Source: Fertoeibacter niger (GTDB lineage Bacteria > Pseudomonadota > Alphaproteobacteria > Rhodobacterales > Rhodobacteraceae). Taken from it: a stretch of 64,000 nt of DNA. Location: positions 1-64,000 of the forward strand of contig NZ_WHUT02000001.1 of the NCBI RefSeq assembly GCF_009380135.2. The letters run 5' to 3'. The notes below the pieces were generated by a model that saw only the letters and a list, made by a program, of their open reading frames with translations, searched no databases and was not told the origin of the DNA. Both the position numbers and the translations under genes were made by a program. Shown one piece after another: positions 7,969-16,214 of this stretch; the first letter of the stretch is position 1; each line of letters begins with the position of its first letter.

Positions 7969-9090
7969 ATGGCCGAAACCCCCAGCATCGCGGCAGTCCA
8001 GCGCCCGGCGCTTCATCTGGTCGTGGCCGGGCCGGCGACGCCCGCCTCGCCGGATGACGGGGCTGTGGAGGGCAGGCACCCCGGCCCGCCATTGCCCGCA
8101 GCGCCGCCCGCGCCGCCCGGCGTGGTCTGGCTGCCCGGCGAGGATGTGCTGCTTTTGGCCGTCGAACTGCCGGCAATGCCCGCCGCGCAGCGCCGCGCCG
8201 CCATCGGCTTTGCGGTCGAGGACCGCATCGCGCAACCGCTGGATGAGGTGGACGTGATCCTGGGCCCCGCGCTGGGTCCAAGCACATGGCTGGCGGCGGT
8301 CGTGGCGCGGAACCGCAGGCCGCAGGCCGGTGGCGCGCGGCTGCTGCCCGACACGCTGGCGCTGCCGGTGCCCGCCGCGGGTTGGGCCGTCTGGGCGGGT
8401 GCGCGGGTGCTGGTGCGGCCCGCCGACGGGTCGGGCTTTGCCTGCCGTCCCACCGATCTGGCGCTGTTCTGGGCGGCGGCGGGTGCGCCCCCCATCACGC
8501 TTTACGCGGGCGACCTGCCGCCCGGCATGGCCGTCACGGCCCGCGCCGCCCTGCCTGCTGCAATCGCGCCCGCGCTGGCGGGGTTTGATCTGGCGCAGCA
8601 CCGCCATGGCGCGGGGCAGGGCCTGCCGCGCGGTCTGGGCGCGCTGGCCGCCGTGCTGACGCTGGCGGTGGCCGGGCATCTGGCACTGATGGCAGCCGAT
8701 GTGCTGGCGCTCTCGCGGCTGTCTGCCTCGCGTGAGGCGGAATTGCGCGTGGCGCTGACCGCCGCAGGCCAGCCGCCCGGGGCCGATCTGGATACTTCGC
8801 TGGCCCGCGCGCTGGCCGCGCGTCAGCCCGCAGGGCAGGGCGGCTTTCTGCCGCTGATGGCGCAGGTCTTTGCCGCCATGGCCCCCGAGGCGGGTCACGT
8901 CACCCTGCGCGATCTGCGCTATGACGCGGCGGAGGGTTCTGCGCAGGCCACGCTGGATGCGCCCGATCTGGCCACGCTGCAAGGGCTGGAAACCGCGCTG
9001 GCCGCCGCCGGGCTGGCCGTGACCGCCGGGGCCGCCACCACCGGCGACGGCGGGGCCGAGGTGCAGATGACCCTGCGGGCGCTGCCATGA
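7969..9090 (+). CDS. gspL: Type II secretion inner-membrane protein GspL
   Basis: 373 residues. The cytoplasmic N-terminal part (about 1-220) corresponds to the actin-like domain that recruits the GspE ATPase, with a conserved WLPGEDVLLLAVELP stretch and the DRIAQPLDEVDVILGP segment. A single TM helix lies around residues 226-246 (LAAVLTLAVAGHLALMAAD), followed by a ~125-residue periplasmic ferredoxin-like domain. It is first gene of the plus block and overlaps gspM by ATGA (9087-9090). The assignment rests on position, topology and size more than on single residues. Confidence 0.85.
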   Translation: MAETPSIAAVQRPALHLVVAGPATPASPDDGAVEGRHPGPPLPAAPPAPPGVVWLPGEDVLLLAVELPAMPAAQRRAAIGFAVEDRIAQPLDEVDVILGPALGPSTWLAAVVARNRRPQAGGARLLPDTLALPVPAAGWAVWAGARVLVRPADGSGFACRPTDLALFWAAAGAPPITLYAGDLPPGMAVTARAALPAAIAPALAGFDLAQHRHGAGQGLPRGLGALAAVLTLAVAGHLALMAADVLALSRLSASREAELRVALTAAGQPPGADLDTSLARALAARQPAGQGGFLPLMAQVFAAMAPEAGHVTLRDLRYDAAEGSAQATLDAPDLATLQGLETALAAAGLAVTAGAATTGDGGAEVQMTLRALP

Positions 9091-9554
9091 CGCGCGCCCT
9101 GACCGATTGGCTGGCCCTGCGCACCCCGCGCGAGCGGCTGTTGCTGGGGGCCATGCTGGCGCTGGGGCTGGTCTGGCTGGTCCATGCGGCGCTGTGGCAG
9201 CCGCTGGCAGCGCGGCAGGCGGCACTCGCCGACCGCATCCAGCGGCATGACCGCGCCTTGGTGCTGCTGCAATCCCAGCCTGCCCGTGCCGCGTCCGCGC
9301 CCGCCGACACCCGCCCGCTGAACGTGATCGTCACCGAAACCGCCGCCGCCTTCGGCCTCGTGATCCGGCGGCTGGAGCCTGAGGGCGAAAGCCTGCGGCT
9401 GGTGCTGGACGAAGCCCCGTTCGATGCCGTGATCCTGTGGCTGGAGGCGGTGGAGCGTGACCACGGCCTGACGCTTGCCGCGCTTGACCTGCAACGCCGC
9501 CCCGCGCCCGGCGTGGTGAATGCCAGCCTGACGCTGGAAAGGCCCGCGCCATGA
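9087..9554 (+). CDS. gspM: Type II secretion inner-membrane protein GspM
   Basis: 155-residue bitopic protein, the usual partner of GspL. A cytoplasmic stub with RTPRERLLLGAMLALGLVWL precedes the TM helix (about 18-37), then a coiled region (QPLAARQAALADRIQRHDRAL) and a small periplasmic ferredoxin-like domain ending near residue 155. It is coupled to gspL by a 4-nt overlap and to a 39-codon reading frame downstream by another ATGA. Confidence 0.85.
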   Translation: MTRALTDWLALRTPRERLLLGAMLALGLVWLVHAALWQPLAARQAALADRIQRHDRALVLLQSQPARAASAPADTRPLNVIVTETAAAFGLVIRRLEPEGESLRLVLDEAPFDAVILWLEAVERDHGLTLAALDLQRRPAPGVVNASLTLERPAP

Positions 9555-9670
9555 CGCCGCCCACCCAACGCCATGGCGCAAGCCGCCACGCAGCCGCCCC
9601 GGTTCCCAGTCGCCCCCGCCTGTGCAGCCGCGCAGACAGGTGCCCCCCGCCACAAAGGCCCGCCCCATGA
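9551..9670 (+). CDS. 39-residue ORF linking gspM and gspE
   Basis: A short frame starts in an ATGA overlap with the gspM stop (9551-9554) and ends in an ATGA overlap with the gspE start (9667-9670). It encodes a basic, Pro/Arg/Cys-rich peptide (MTPPTQRHGASRH..., two Cys in RLCSRADRC) with no membrane segment. No recognisable domain is present. It could be a translation-coupling leader that carries ribosomes from gspM to gspE across a 112-bp gap, or chance. Confidence 0.3.
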   Translation: MTPPTQRHGASRHAAAPVPSRPRLCSRADRCPPPQRPAP

Positions 9671-11127
9671 CCGCCCCGCATCCGCGCCTGCCCTACAGCT
9701 TTGCCCGCCAGCATGGCGTGATCCTGGAACCGGGGGCCAGCGGCCCGGTATGTGCCCTGCGCCCCGGTGCCCCGGTCACGGCACTGGCCGAGGTGCAGCG
9801 GATCGCGCCCGGCCTGACATTCGAGCCGCTTTCCCCCGAGGCGTTCGAAGCCCGCCTTGCCGCCGCCTACCGCGACAATGCCGCCGACGCATCCGATGCC
9901 GCAGGGGCCGATGGCGGGCTGGCCAGCCTTGCCGATGCCACGGCGGTGGTGGATGACCTGCTTGACCAGTCCGAGGATGCCCCGGTGGTGCGGCTGATCA
10001 ACGCCCTGCTGCTGGAGGCGATCCGCGAGGGCGCCTCCGACATCCATATCGAAACGCAGGAACGCAGCCTGAAGGTCCGCTTCCGCATCGACGGCATATT
10101 GCGCGAGATGGTGGAACCCAAACGCGCCCTTGCCCCGCTGCTGGTCAGCCGCATCAAGGTGATGGCGAAACTCGACATCGCCGAAAAACGCCTGCCGCAG
10201 GATGGCCGGGTCAGCCTCAGGGTGGGCGGGCATGAGGTGGATGTGCGCGTGTCCACCATCCCGTCGCAATATGGCGAACGGGTGGTGATGCGGCTGTTGG
10301 ACCGTGACGCCACCCGGCTGGGGCTTGACCGGCTGGGCATGTCGCCCCGCGATGCCCAGGTGTTCGCGCGGATGCTGGCCCGGCCCGATGGCATGCTGCT
10401 GGTCACGGGCCCCACCGGCTCGGGCAAGACCACCACGCTTTACGCCGCACTTGACCATCTGAACGACAAATCCCGCAACATCATGACGGTCGAAGACCCG
10501 ATCGAATATTCGGTAGATGGCATCGGCCAGATGCAGGTGAACCCGCGCACCGACCTCAGCTTTGCGCGGGGCCTGCGCGCCATCCTGCGGCAAGACCCCG
10601 ATGTGATCATGGTGGGCGAGATCCGCGACCGCGAAACCGCGCAGGTGGCGGTGGAATCGGCGATGACCGGGCATCTGGTGCTGTCCACCCTGCACACCAA
10701 CACGGCCATTGGTGCGGTGGCGCGGCTGACCGACATGGGGGTGGAACGGTTCCTGCTGGCACCGATGCTGGTGGGCGTGGTGGCGCAGCGGCTGGTGCGC
10801 CGCCTTTGCCCCGATTGCCGCCGCCCCGATACCGCCAGTGCCGCCGATGCCGCATTGGTCGAAGGGCTGGCCCCCGGCGACGCGCTCTACCGCGCCTGCG
10901 GCTGTCCGGCCTGCCACGGCCAGGGCTACCGTGGCCGCTCGGGCATCTACGAGGTGGTGGCCATCACCCGCGCGCTGGAAACACTGATCCATGCCGGGGC
11001 GTCCGAGGCCGATCTCACCGCCGCCGCCCGCGCCGATGGCCCCGGCCTGCTTGCCGACGGGCTGCGCCAGATCCGCGCGGGCCTCACCACGGTCGAGGAT
11101 GTCGCCCGCGTCGCGGCCGAGGTGTAA
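9667..11127 (+). CDS. gspE: Type II secretion ATPase GspE
   Basis: 486-residue hexameric ATPase that drives pseudopilus assembly. The start chosen is the ATG at 9667 (MTAPHPRLPYSFARQHG); the frame is open 15 codons further upstream. N-terminal GspL-binding region (1-110), then the T2SSE core: GASDIHIE, Walker A GPTGSGKTTTLYAAL (near 248), Asp box TVEDPIEY, Walker B DPDVIMVGEIRD, His box TGHLVLSTLHTN, and the C-terminal tetracysteine metal site (CPDCRRPD and CGCPACHGQGYRGRSGIYE). All key residues are present. Confidence 0.96.
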   Translation: MTAPHPRLPYSFARQHGVILEPGASGPVCALRPGAPVTALAEVQRIAPGLTFEPLSPEAFEARLAAAYRDNAADASDAAGADGGLASLADATAVVDDLLDQSEDAPVVRLINALLLEAIREGASDIHIETQERSLKVRFRIDGILREMVEPKRALAPLLVSRIKVMAKLDIAEKRLPQDGRVSLRVGGHEVDVRVSTIPSQYGERVVMRLLDRDATRLGLDRLGMSPRDAQVFARMLARPDGMLLVTGPTGSGKTTTLYAALDHLNDKSRNIMTVEDPIEYSVDGIGQMQVNPRTDLSFARGLRAILRQDPDVIMVGEIRDRETAQVAVESAMTGHLVLSTLHTNTAIGAVARLTDMGVERFLLAPMLVGVVAQRLVRRLCPDCRRPDTASAADAALVEGLAPGDALYRACGCPACHGQGYRGRSGIYEVVAITRALETLIHAGASEADLTAAARADGPGLLADGLRQIRAGLTTVEDVARVAAEV

Positions 11128-11197
11128 CCCATGCCCCGGCCCCCCGCAGCCGCCCCGCTTTCCCCACCCTCTGCCCGTCCTGCCGTGCTCTGCAAAT

Positions 11198-11236
11198 TCT
11201 TGCTGGCCCAAATATCCCCGCCGGAGGCCTCCGCCA
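11198..11236 (-). repeat. Dispersed GGGGATATTT repeat, copy 1
   Basis: Read on the minus strand, this has GGCCTCCGGCGGGGATATTT and is shared almost exactly with copies at 30016, 30247 and 34955, and partly with 43861 and 56047. This copy lacks the CAGAAAATG end (it continues GGGCCAGCAAGA). It lies in the 188-bp gap between gspE and gspF, a break in an otherwise overlapping operon. No gene is visible in the gap. Confidence 0.6.
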
Positions 11237-11315
11237 CTGGCGAACCAGTTTACCGGCAGCGGTGGCGCGACAAGGCCACGCCACCGCCTTGGCCTGTTTT
11301 CGCGGGGCCGCCCTG

Positions 11316-12551
11316 ATGGCCGCCTACCGCTTCAAGGCCGTGGATGCCGCCGGGGCCGCGCAATCGGGCATGATCGAGGCGGCCAGCCCGGCGGCGGCGC
11401 GTGCGGCGCTGCGCGGGCGCGGGCTGCTGCCGCTGGAACTGACGGCCTCGGTCGTGCCGCTGCGGCCTGCCAAGGCCGCTGCCGGTGCCCCTCCGCCCCC
11501 GCCGCGCAGCGGGCCGCGCCTGCCGTTGGCGGCGCTGACGCTGGTCACGCGGCAGATGGCCACGCTGCTGGGCTCGGGCCTGCGGATCGAGGATGCGCTT
11601 TCGACCATCGCCGCAGGCCAGCCGCCCAAGGTCGCAGGTGTGCTGTTGACCGTGCGGGCGGCGGTGCTGGAGGGGCGCAGCTTTGGCGATGCGCTGGCCG
11701 CCTATCCGCAGGTGTTTTCCGATTTCTACCGGGCCACGGTGCGGGCGGGTGAACAGTCGGGCACGCTTGACCAGGTGATGACCCATCTGGCGGCCTTTGT
11801 CGAAAACCGCGCGCGCAACCGCCAGACCGTGCAGCTGGCGCTGCTTTACCCCGCGCTGCTGGCGGTGGTCAGCCTGTCGATCATCACGCTGCTGATGGCC
11901 TTCGTGGTGCCCGACATCGTGCGGGTGTTCGCCTCGCGCGGGGCGGATCTGCCGTTCATCACCCGGGCGCTGATCGCCGTGTCGGCGGGGGTGCGGGGCT
12001 ATGGGCTTTATGCCGGGCTGGGGCTGGCTGTGGCGATCCTTGGCTTTGGCCGCTGGGTGCAGATCCCGGCCAACCGCCTGCGCTGGGATGGCTTTCTGGC
12101 CCGGGCGCGGCTGACGCGCAAGCTGGTGCAACGGATGAATGCCGCGCAATTCGCAGGCACGCTGGCCACATTGGTGCAAAGCCGCGTGCCGCTGGTCGAG
12201 GCGCTGATGGCGGCGGCCGATGTCACCCCCAACCGGCATATCCGCGCCAAGGTGGCCGAGGTGACGGAAAAGGTCCGGCAGGGCAGCAGCCTGAAACGCG
12301 CGCTGGACGAGGCTGCGGTCTTTCCGCCGATGCTGACGGCCATGGTGGCCAGTGGCGAGGCGACGGGCAATCTGGGTGCCGCGCTGGACCATGCCGCCAC
12401 CGACCAGCAGCGCGATCTGGATGCCTGGGTGCGCGCGCTGGTGGCGCTGGTGGAACCGGCGATCCTTCTGGTGATGGGCGGGCTGGTGATGCTGATGGTG
12501 CTGGCGATCCTGCTGCCGATCGTGTCGCTGAACGGGCTGGCCGGTGTGTGA
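11316..12551 (+). CDS. gspF: Type II secretion inner-membrane platform protein GspF
   Basis: 411-residue polytopic protein. The start ATG at 11316 gives the typical N-terminus MAAYRFKAVDAAG. A Pro-rich linker (residues ~55-66) precedes two T2SSF repeats; TM helices are near 185-205 (LLYPALLAVVSLSIITLLMAF), 228-250 and 383-405 (ILLVMGGLVMLMVLAILLPI). Motifs LTRQMATLLGSGL-type and EQSGTLDQVM (repeat 1) and SGEATGNLGAALDHAA (repeat 2) are present. It stands 188 bp after gspE with a dispersed repeat between. gspN converges from the other side. Confidence 0.94.
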   Translation: MAAYRFKAVDAAGAAQSGMIEAASPAAARAALRGRGLLPLELTASVVPLRPAKAAAGAPPPPPRSGPRLPLAALTLVTRQMATLLGSGLRIEDALSTIAAGQPPKVAGVLLTVRAAVLEGRSFGDALAAYPQVFSDFYRATVRAGEQSGTLDQVMTHLAAFVENRARNRQTVQLALLYPALLAVVSLSIITLLMAFVVPDIVRVFASRGADLPFITRALIAVSAGVRGYGLYAGLGLAVAILGFGRWVQIPANRLRWDGFLARARLTRKLVQRMNAAQFAGTLATLVQSRVPLVEALMAAADVTPNRHIRAKVAEVTEKVRQGSSLKRALDEAAVFPPMLTAMVASGEATGNLGAALDHAATDQQRDLDAWVRALVALVEPAILLVMGGLVMLMVLAILLPIVSLNGLAGV

Positions 12552-12702
12552 GCGGGGCATTTCGGTGCAAGGGCAGGGCATCTGCGCATGGTCGCCAACG
12601 CCCGCCCCGGCAGGCTGCCGGCGCAATGCGGGACTGCGTACCGCGGCAGGTCGCGGGGCAGGGCGGTGCGCGGCCTCATCCGCAACAGCAGCCTGCGTGG
12701 CA

Positions 12703-13434
12703 TCAGGGCAGCAGGGCCGCCAGCGGCAACTCGATCTCGCTGTCGGCACTGGCGGGCATGCCGGGCACCAGCGCGGCCCCGGCGGCATGGATGGTCAGCC
12801 GCAGGCGGTCATCCTGCGTCAGCAGCGCGGTCAGCAGCGGCAGGCCGGGCGTCTCGCCCGTCAGCACGGCCTGCACCCCGTCGGCGGTGGTGGTCAGTTC
12901 GGCCAGCAGGGCGGGGGTGGGCACCGGCGGCACCGCGCCATCGACCCTTGCGCAAGTGCCGGGGGCTGCGCTGATGCGGCCTTCGCCGGTGTAGGCCCCC
13001 CGTGCCAGCGCCAGCCGCAGCCCGGCGACCTGCGCCGTGGCGGTGCAGGTGATGGGCAGGCCCGGCATTGCGGCCTCGGCCAGCGCCCAGCCTGCCGTGC
13101 CCGCCACCCGGTCAAGCACCAGACCACCCGGGCGCAGCGCCGCTTGCCCGGCCAGTGCGGTGCCCGGCCCCTCGGCCTGCCAACCGGCCACCAGCGCCAG
13201 CCCGGTCAGGCTTGCCAGCGCATCGGTATCCCACCGCAGGCTATGGCCACCCTCCAGCCGCAGCGCGCCATGCCACAGCGTGCCCGACAGGCGGTCTGCC
13301 GCCACCGGCAAACCCACTTGCTGCGCGGCAAAGCGAAGCGGCATAGTGATGGCAAGCGAGAGCGCGAAGGCCGCCACACCAAGGAGCAGCACCAATGACC
13401 CCAGCAGAAACTGCCGCCAGCGCCGCCGGGGCAC
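12703..13434 (-). CDS. gspN: Type II secretion protein GspN
   Basis: GspN is an optional bitopic T2SS component. The frame is open from an ATG at 13569, but I place the start at the GTG at 13434 (VPRRRWRQFLLGSL), which gives 243 residues, the normal GspN length: a basic N-terminus, one TM helix (LVLLLGVAAFALSLAI) and a periplasmic beta-rich domain with LSGTLWHGALRLEGGHSLRW, the GspN-like signature. The gene is on the strand opposite to its gsp neighbours. Its 5' end overlaps the divergent lipoprotein gene by about 40 bp, or by 175 bp if the upstream ATG is used. Confidence 0.8.
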   Translation of the reverse strand: MPRRRWRQFLLGSLVLLLGVAAFALSLAITMPLRFAAQQVGLPVAADRLSGTLWHGALRLEGGHSLRWDTDALASLTGLALVAGWQAEGPGTALAGQAALRPGGLVLDRVAGTAGWALAEAAMPGLPITCTATAQVAGLRLALARGAYTGEGRISAAPGTCARVDGAVPPVPTPALLAELTTTADGVQAVLTGETPGLPLLTALLTQDDRLRLTIHAAGAALVPGMPASADSEIELPLAALLP

Positions 13435-14549
13435 ATCCCCGGTGTGAAACGCATCTGACGCGGCGTGGTCTTGTGCGCTCTGCCTTGGCAAGCTGGGCCG
13501 TTCCTTTTCTGGCCGCGCCTCTGGCGGCCTGCGGGGCCCTGCCATCGGGCGGGGGCGGGGGGGCGTCACGGGCGGGCGGGCGCGATGCGGCGCTGCTGTT
13601 GCCCCTGACCGGGGCCGCAGCGGCCCTTGGGCAGAATATGGGCCGCGCCGCCAGCCTTGTCACGCAGGGAGTGCCGCCCGAGGATGCGCCAAAGATCCAT
13701 GACACCGCCGACAGCGCCGAAGGTGCGGCGGCGGCGGCGCGGGCGGCCATCGCGGCGGGGGCGCGGATACTGCTGGGGCCTCTGCGGTCAGACCAGACCC
13801 CGGCGGTGCTGGCGGTGGCGGGCAATGTGCCGGTGATCACCTTTTCCAATGACGATGCGCTGGGTCCGCAGGGGGCCTTCGTGATGGGCATCACCCCGGC
13901 GCAGTCGGTCTCGACCATGTTCAGCTATGCCCGCGCGCAGGGGGTGCAGCGCATCGCGCTGGTGGCGCGCGACACGCCGCTGGGGCAAGCCTCGGCGCAA
14001 GCCGCGCAGCGCATCGCGGCGGCGGGGGGCATCACACTGACCACGGCGCTGCTGCGCGACCCGGGCGCGGGCGGGCTGGTCGATGCGATCCGGCAGGCCA
14101 GTGGCGGCACCCTGCCGCAGGCGGTGTTCCTGCCCGATGGCGGCGCCACGCTGACGGCCTTTGCCCGCGCGCTGCGGGGCAGCAGCATGCAGATACTGGG
14201 CTCGGTGCAATGGGGGGTGGATGATGTGACCGGCGACGGCAATCTGGCGGGCGCATGGTTCGCCGCCCCGCCGCCCGATCTGTTCCTGCCCTTTGCCGAC
14301 CGCTTTCAGGTGGCCTTTGGTGAACAGCCGGGCATTGTCGCAGCACTGGGCCATGATGCGGCGCTGCTGGCGGTGGGGCTGGGGGCCAACCGTGCGCTGA
14401 ACCGCAGGGGGGTGGCGCGGGCGGCGGGTTTTACCGGCGTTCTGGGCGCGTTCCGGTTTCTGGACGACGGGCGCTGCCAGCGCGATCTGTCGGTGCTGGC
14501 CATCGAAGGCGGGCAGATCACCCTGCTGGGCGAGGTCGCCGGAACGTGA
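13395..14549 (+). CDS. LppC/LpoA-family lipoprotein (penicillin-binding-protein-activator-like) in the T2SS cluster
   Basis: 384 residues from the ATG at 13395. A basic stretch THLTRRGLVRSALASW leads into a lipoprotein signal with lipobox LAAC and acylated Cys46, followed by a Gly-rich linker and a two-lobed periplasmic-binding-protein fold (AALLLPLTGAAAALGQNM, ILLGPLRSDQTPAVL, VPVITFSNDD, RIALVARDTPLGQ). These are features of the LppC/LpoA family, whose enterobacterial member stimulates PBP1A. Its stop overlaps the gspJ GTG (14546-14549), so it is part of the gspJ-gspK operon. Role in secretion is inference: a peptidoglycan or secretin assembly helper would be plausible. The start is uncertain because the 5' end overlaps gspN. 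Confidence 0.8.
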   Translation: MTPAETAASAAGAHPRCETHLTRRGLVRSALASWAVPFLAAPLAACGALPSGGGGGASRAGGRDAALLLPLTGAAAALGQNMGRAASLVTQGVPPEDAPKIHDTADSAEGAAAAARAAIAAGARILLGPLRSDQTPAVLAVAGNVPVITFSNDDALGPQGAFVMGITPAQSVSTMFSYARAQGVQRIALVARDTPLGQASAQAAQRIAAAGGITLTTALLRDPGAGGLVDAIRQASGGTLPQAVFLPDGGATLTAFARALRGSSMQILGSVQWGVDDVTGDGNLAGAWFAAPPPDLFLPFADRFQVAFGEQPGIVAALGHDAALLAVGLGANRALNRRGVARAAGFTGVLGAFRFLDDGRCQRDLSVLAIEGGQITLLGEVAGT

Positions 14550-15187
14550 CCGCCCGCCGGCAGGGGCCAGATCCGGGGCCAGATCCGGGGCCAGCTTTGG
14601 GGCCAGATCCGGGGCCGGATCCCGGGCTTCGTAAGGGCAATGCGGGCGTCACGCTGATCGAGGTTCTGGTGGCGCTGGCGCTGTTTGCGCTGATCGGCGG
14701 GGCGGGGTTTGCCATGCTGGATCAGGTGCTGCGAACCCAGTCCCGCACCGAGGGCAGGCTGGAGCGTCTGGCCGAAATGCAACGCGCCATGTATCTGGTA
14801 TCGCAGGATTTTGCCCAGGCGCGCGGGCGGTCCCTGCGGGTCGAGGCCACGCCCGATGGCCCGCAGGTCACGCTGCGCCGCGCGGTGCCCCAGATGGCCG
14901 AGGGCACCATGACCCTGCGCTATGCGCTGACTGGCGATGTGCTGACCCGCAGCCTGTCGCGCGCCGCAGGCCCGCCGCTGGCGGTGCAGCCGCTGCTGAC
15001 CGGGGTGGCCGGGGTGGAATGGGTGTTTCACGGCCCCGCAGGCTGGGGGCCGGACTGGCCGCCGCCCGGCACTGTGGCGCTGGCCGGTCAGGCCCCCGCC
15101 AACCCCGCTGCCGTGGCCCTGCGCCTGACGCTGGCCGAGGGTGGCAACCTGCGCCGCGTGGCCCTGCTGCCCGCCGAGGCGCGATGA
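14546..15187 (+). CDS. gspJ: Type II secretion minor pseudopilin GspJ
   Basis: 213 residues from the GTG overlapping the upstream stop (GTGA). The prepilin motif is NAG34/VTLIEVLVALALFALIGG (Val+1, Glu+5). The 34-residue leader is dominated by GPDP repeats encoded by five 12-bp direct repeats (14563-14622), which is very unusual for a prepilin leader. The mature part has typical GspJ features: LDQVLRTQSRTEGRLERLAEM-type helix and RAMYLVSQDFAQARGR. No other Met/Val start between the repeats and the cleavage site gives a shorter leader. Confidence 0.87.
   Translation: MTARRQGPDPGPDPGPALGPDPGPDPGLRKGNAGVTLIEVLVALALFALIGGAGFAMLDQVLRTQSRTEGRLERLAEMQRAMYLVSQDFAQARGRSLRVEATPDGPQVTLRRAVPQMAEGTMTLRYALTGDVLTRSLSRAAGPPLAVQPLLTGVAGVEWVFHGPAGWGPDWPPPGTVALAGQAPANPAAVALRLTLAEGGNLRRVALLPAEAR
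14563..14622 (+). repeat. Five 12-bp direct repeats encoding GPDP in the gspJ leader
   Basis: Five tandem units of GGGGCCAGATCC; unit 3 ends CTTT and unit 5 has GGATCC. Because the unit is 12 bp the reading frame is kept, and each unit adds Gly-Pro-Asp-Pro or a close variant. Copy number changes would lengthen or shorten the GspJ leader without a frameshift. Confidence 0.9.
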
Positions 15188-16074
15188 TGCGGGGAGCTGC
15201 CGCGTGGCGACAGCCTGTGTCGCGGCAGGGGCAAAGCGGCGTGGTGCTGATCAACGTGCTGGTGATCCTTGCGCTGACCTCGGCGATGGTATTCGCCATG
15301 ATCAGCCTGTCGGATCTGTCGATTGCCCGCAGCCAGCGGTTCAGCGAGGCGGGGCAGGCGCAGGCCTTGATCGCGGCGGGCGAGGCCAGCGCCATGGTGG
15401 CCCTGCGCCGCGACATGGAGGAGGGGGCCGCAACCGACCATCCGGGTGAGCCATGGGCCCAGATCGCGCAGGCCGAAGTGCGCATCGACGCCGGGCGTTT
15501 CGCGCTGCAGATCGCCGATGCGCAGGGGCTGTTCAACCTCAACAGCCTGCCGGGAAGCGGGGCGGCAGGCGCACAGATCCTGCAACGTATCGTGGCGGTG
15601 CTGGATCTGCCCGCCGATGTCGGGCCGCGCATCATTGCCCGGCTGGCGCAGCCCGCGCCGCTGGAACGGCTGGCCGATCTGGTGGCCGAGGCCGGGCTGG
15701 AGGATGCCGAGGTGACAAGGCTGGCCACGCTTGTCACCGTGCTGCCGGGCCGGACCGAGGTGAACGTGAACACCGCGCCCGAGGCGCTGCTGGCCGTGCT
15801 GGCCGACAACCCCGTGCAGGCCAATGCGCTGGCGGGCCGCCGCGCCCGCAACGGCTTTCTGACGCCGGCGGATGTGGCGGCGGCGCGGGTGATATTGCCG
15901 CCGGGCGTGGGCTATACCTCACGGTTTTTCGCGCTGCGGGTGACGGTGACTGTGGGCGAGACGACGCAGACCGCCGCCAGCCTGCTGCAACGCCGCCGCG
16001 ACGCGGGCGGGCCGCAAGTGGCGGTGATCGCCCGTGACAGTGGACCGGGCGGCCCGGTGCCGCTGCCGGACTAG
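15184..16074 (+). CDS. gspK: Type II secretion minor pseudopilin GspK
   Basis: 296 residues from the ATG overlapping the gspJ stop (ATGA, 15184-15187); a second ATG follows at once. Short leader ending QSG19/VVLINVLVILALTSAMV. Residue +5 is Asn, consistent with GspK being the pseudopilin that lacks Glu+5. The large globular domain carries the GspK features GLFNLNSLP and the RTEVNVNTAPEALLAVL helix-hairpin region. It caps the pseudopilus tip. It is the last gsp gene; no gspO prepilin peptidase is in the window. Confidence 0.92.
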   Translation: MMRGAAAWRQPVSRQGQSGVVLINVLVILALTSAMVFAMISLSDLSIARSQRFSEAGQAQALIAAGEASAMVALRRDMEEGAATDHPGEPWAQIAQAEVRIDAGRFALQIADAQGLFNLNSLPGSGAAGAQILQRIVAVLDLPADVGPRIIARLAQPAPLERLADLVAEAGLEDAEVTRLATLVTVLPGRTEVNVNTAPEALLAVLADNPVQANALAGRRARNGFLTPADVAAARVILPPGVGYTSRFFALRVTVTVGETTQTAASLLQRRRDAGGPQVAVIARDSGPGGPVPLPD

Positions 16075-16143
16075 GGGGCGCAGTTCCAGCCGCAACAGAG
16101 GGCCAGAGTGTCATCGGCACAAAATGCCGCTTTGTTCTCAGAT

Positions 16144-16158
16144 GTTCTTATAAAGTTC
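16144..16158. promoter_or_regulatory. Alphaproteobacterial LexA (SOS) box
   Basis: GTTC-TTATAAA-GTTC matches exactly the direct-repeat operator GTTC-N7-GTTC that LexA binds in Alphaproteobacteria (established knowledge). A third GTTC lies six bases upstream (16134-16137). The box directly abuts a TTGACG -35 hexamer (16159-16164), the expected place for repression. With AACAAT at 16183-16188 as -10 (spacing 18), transcription would run into the microprotein gene at 16215. Confidence 0.65.
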
Positions 16159-16214
16159 TTGACGGAATGCGAGTCGCATGAGAACAATACAGCAACATAG
16201 AAAGGGAACATCTG

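Noticed and set aside
14563-14622. Tandem repeats considered as a CRISPR-like array
   Set aside because: Units are adjacent with no spacers and lie inside the coding sequence of gspJ.
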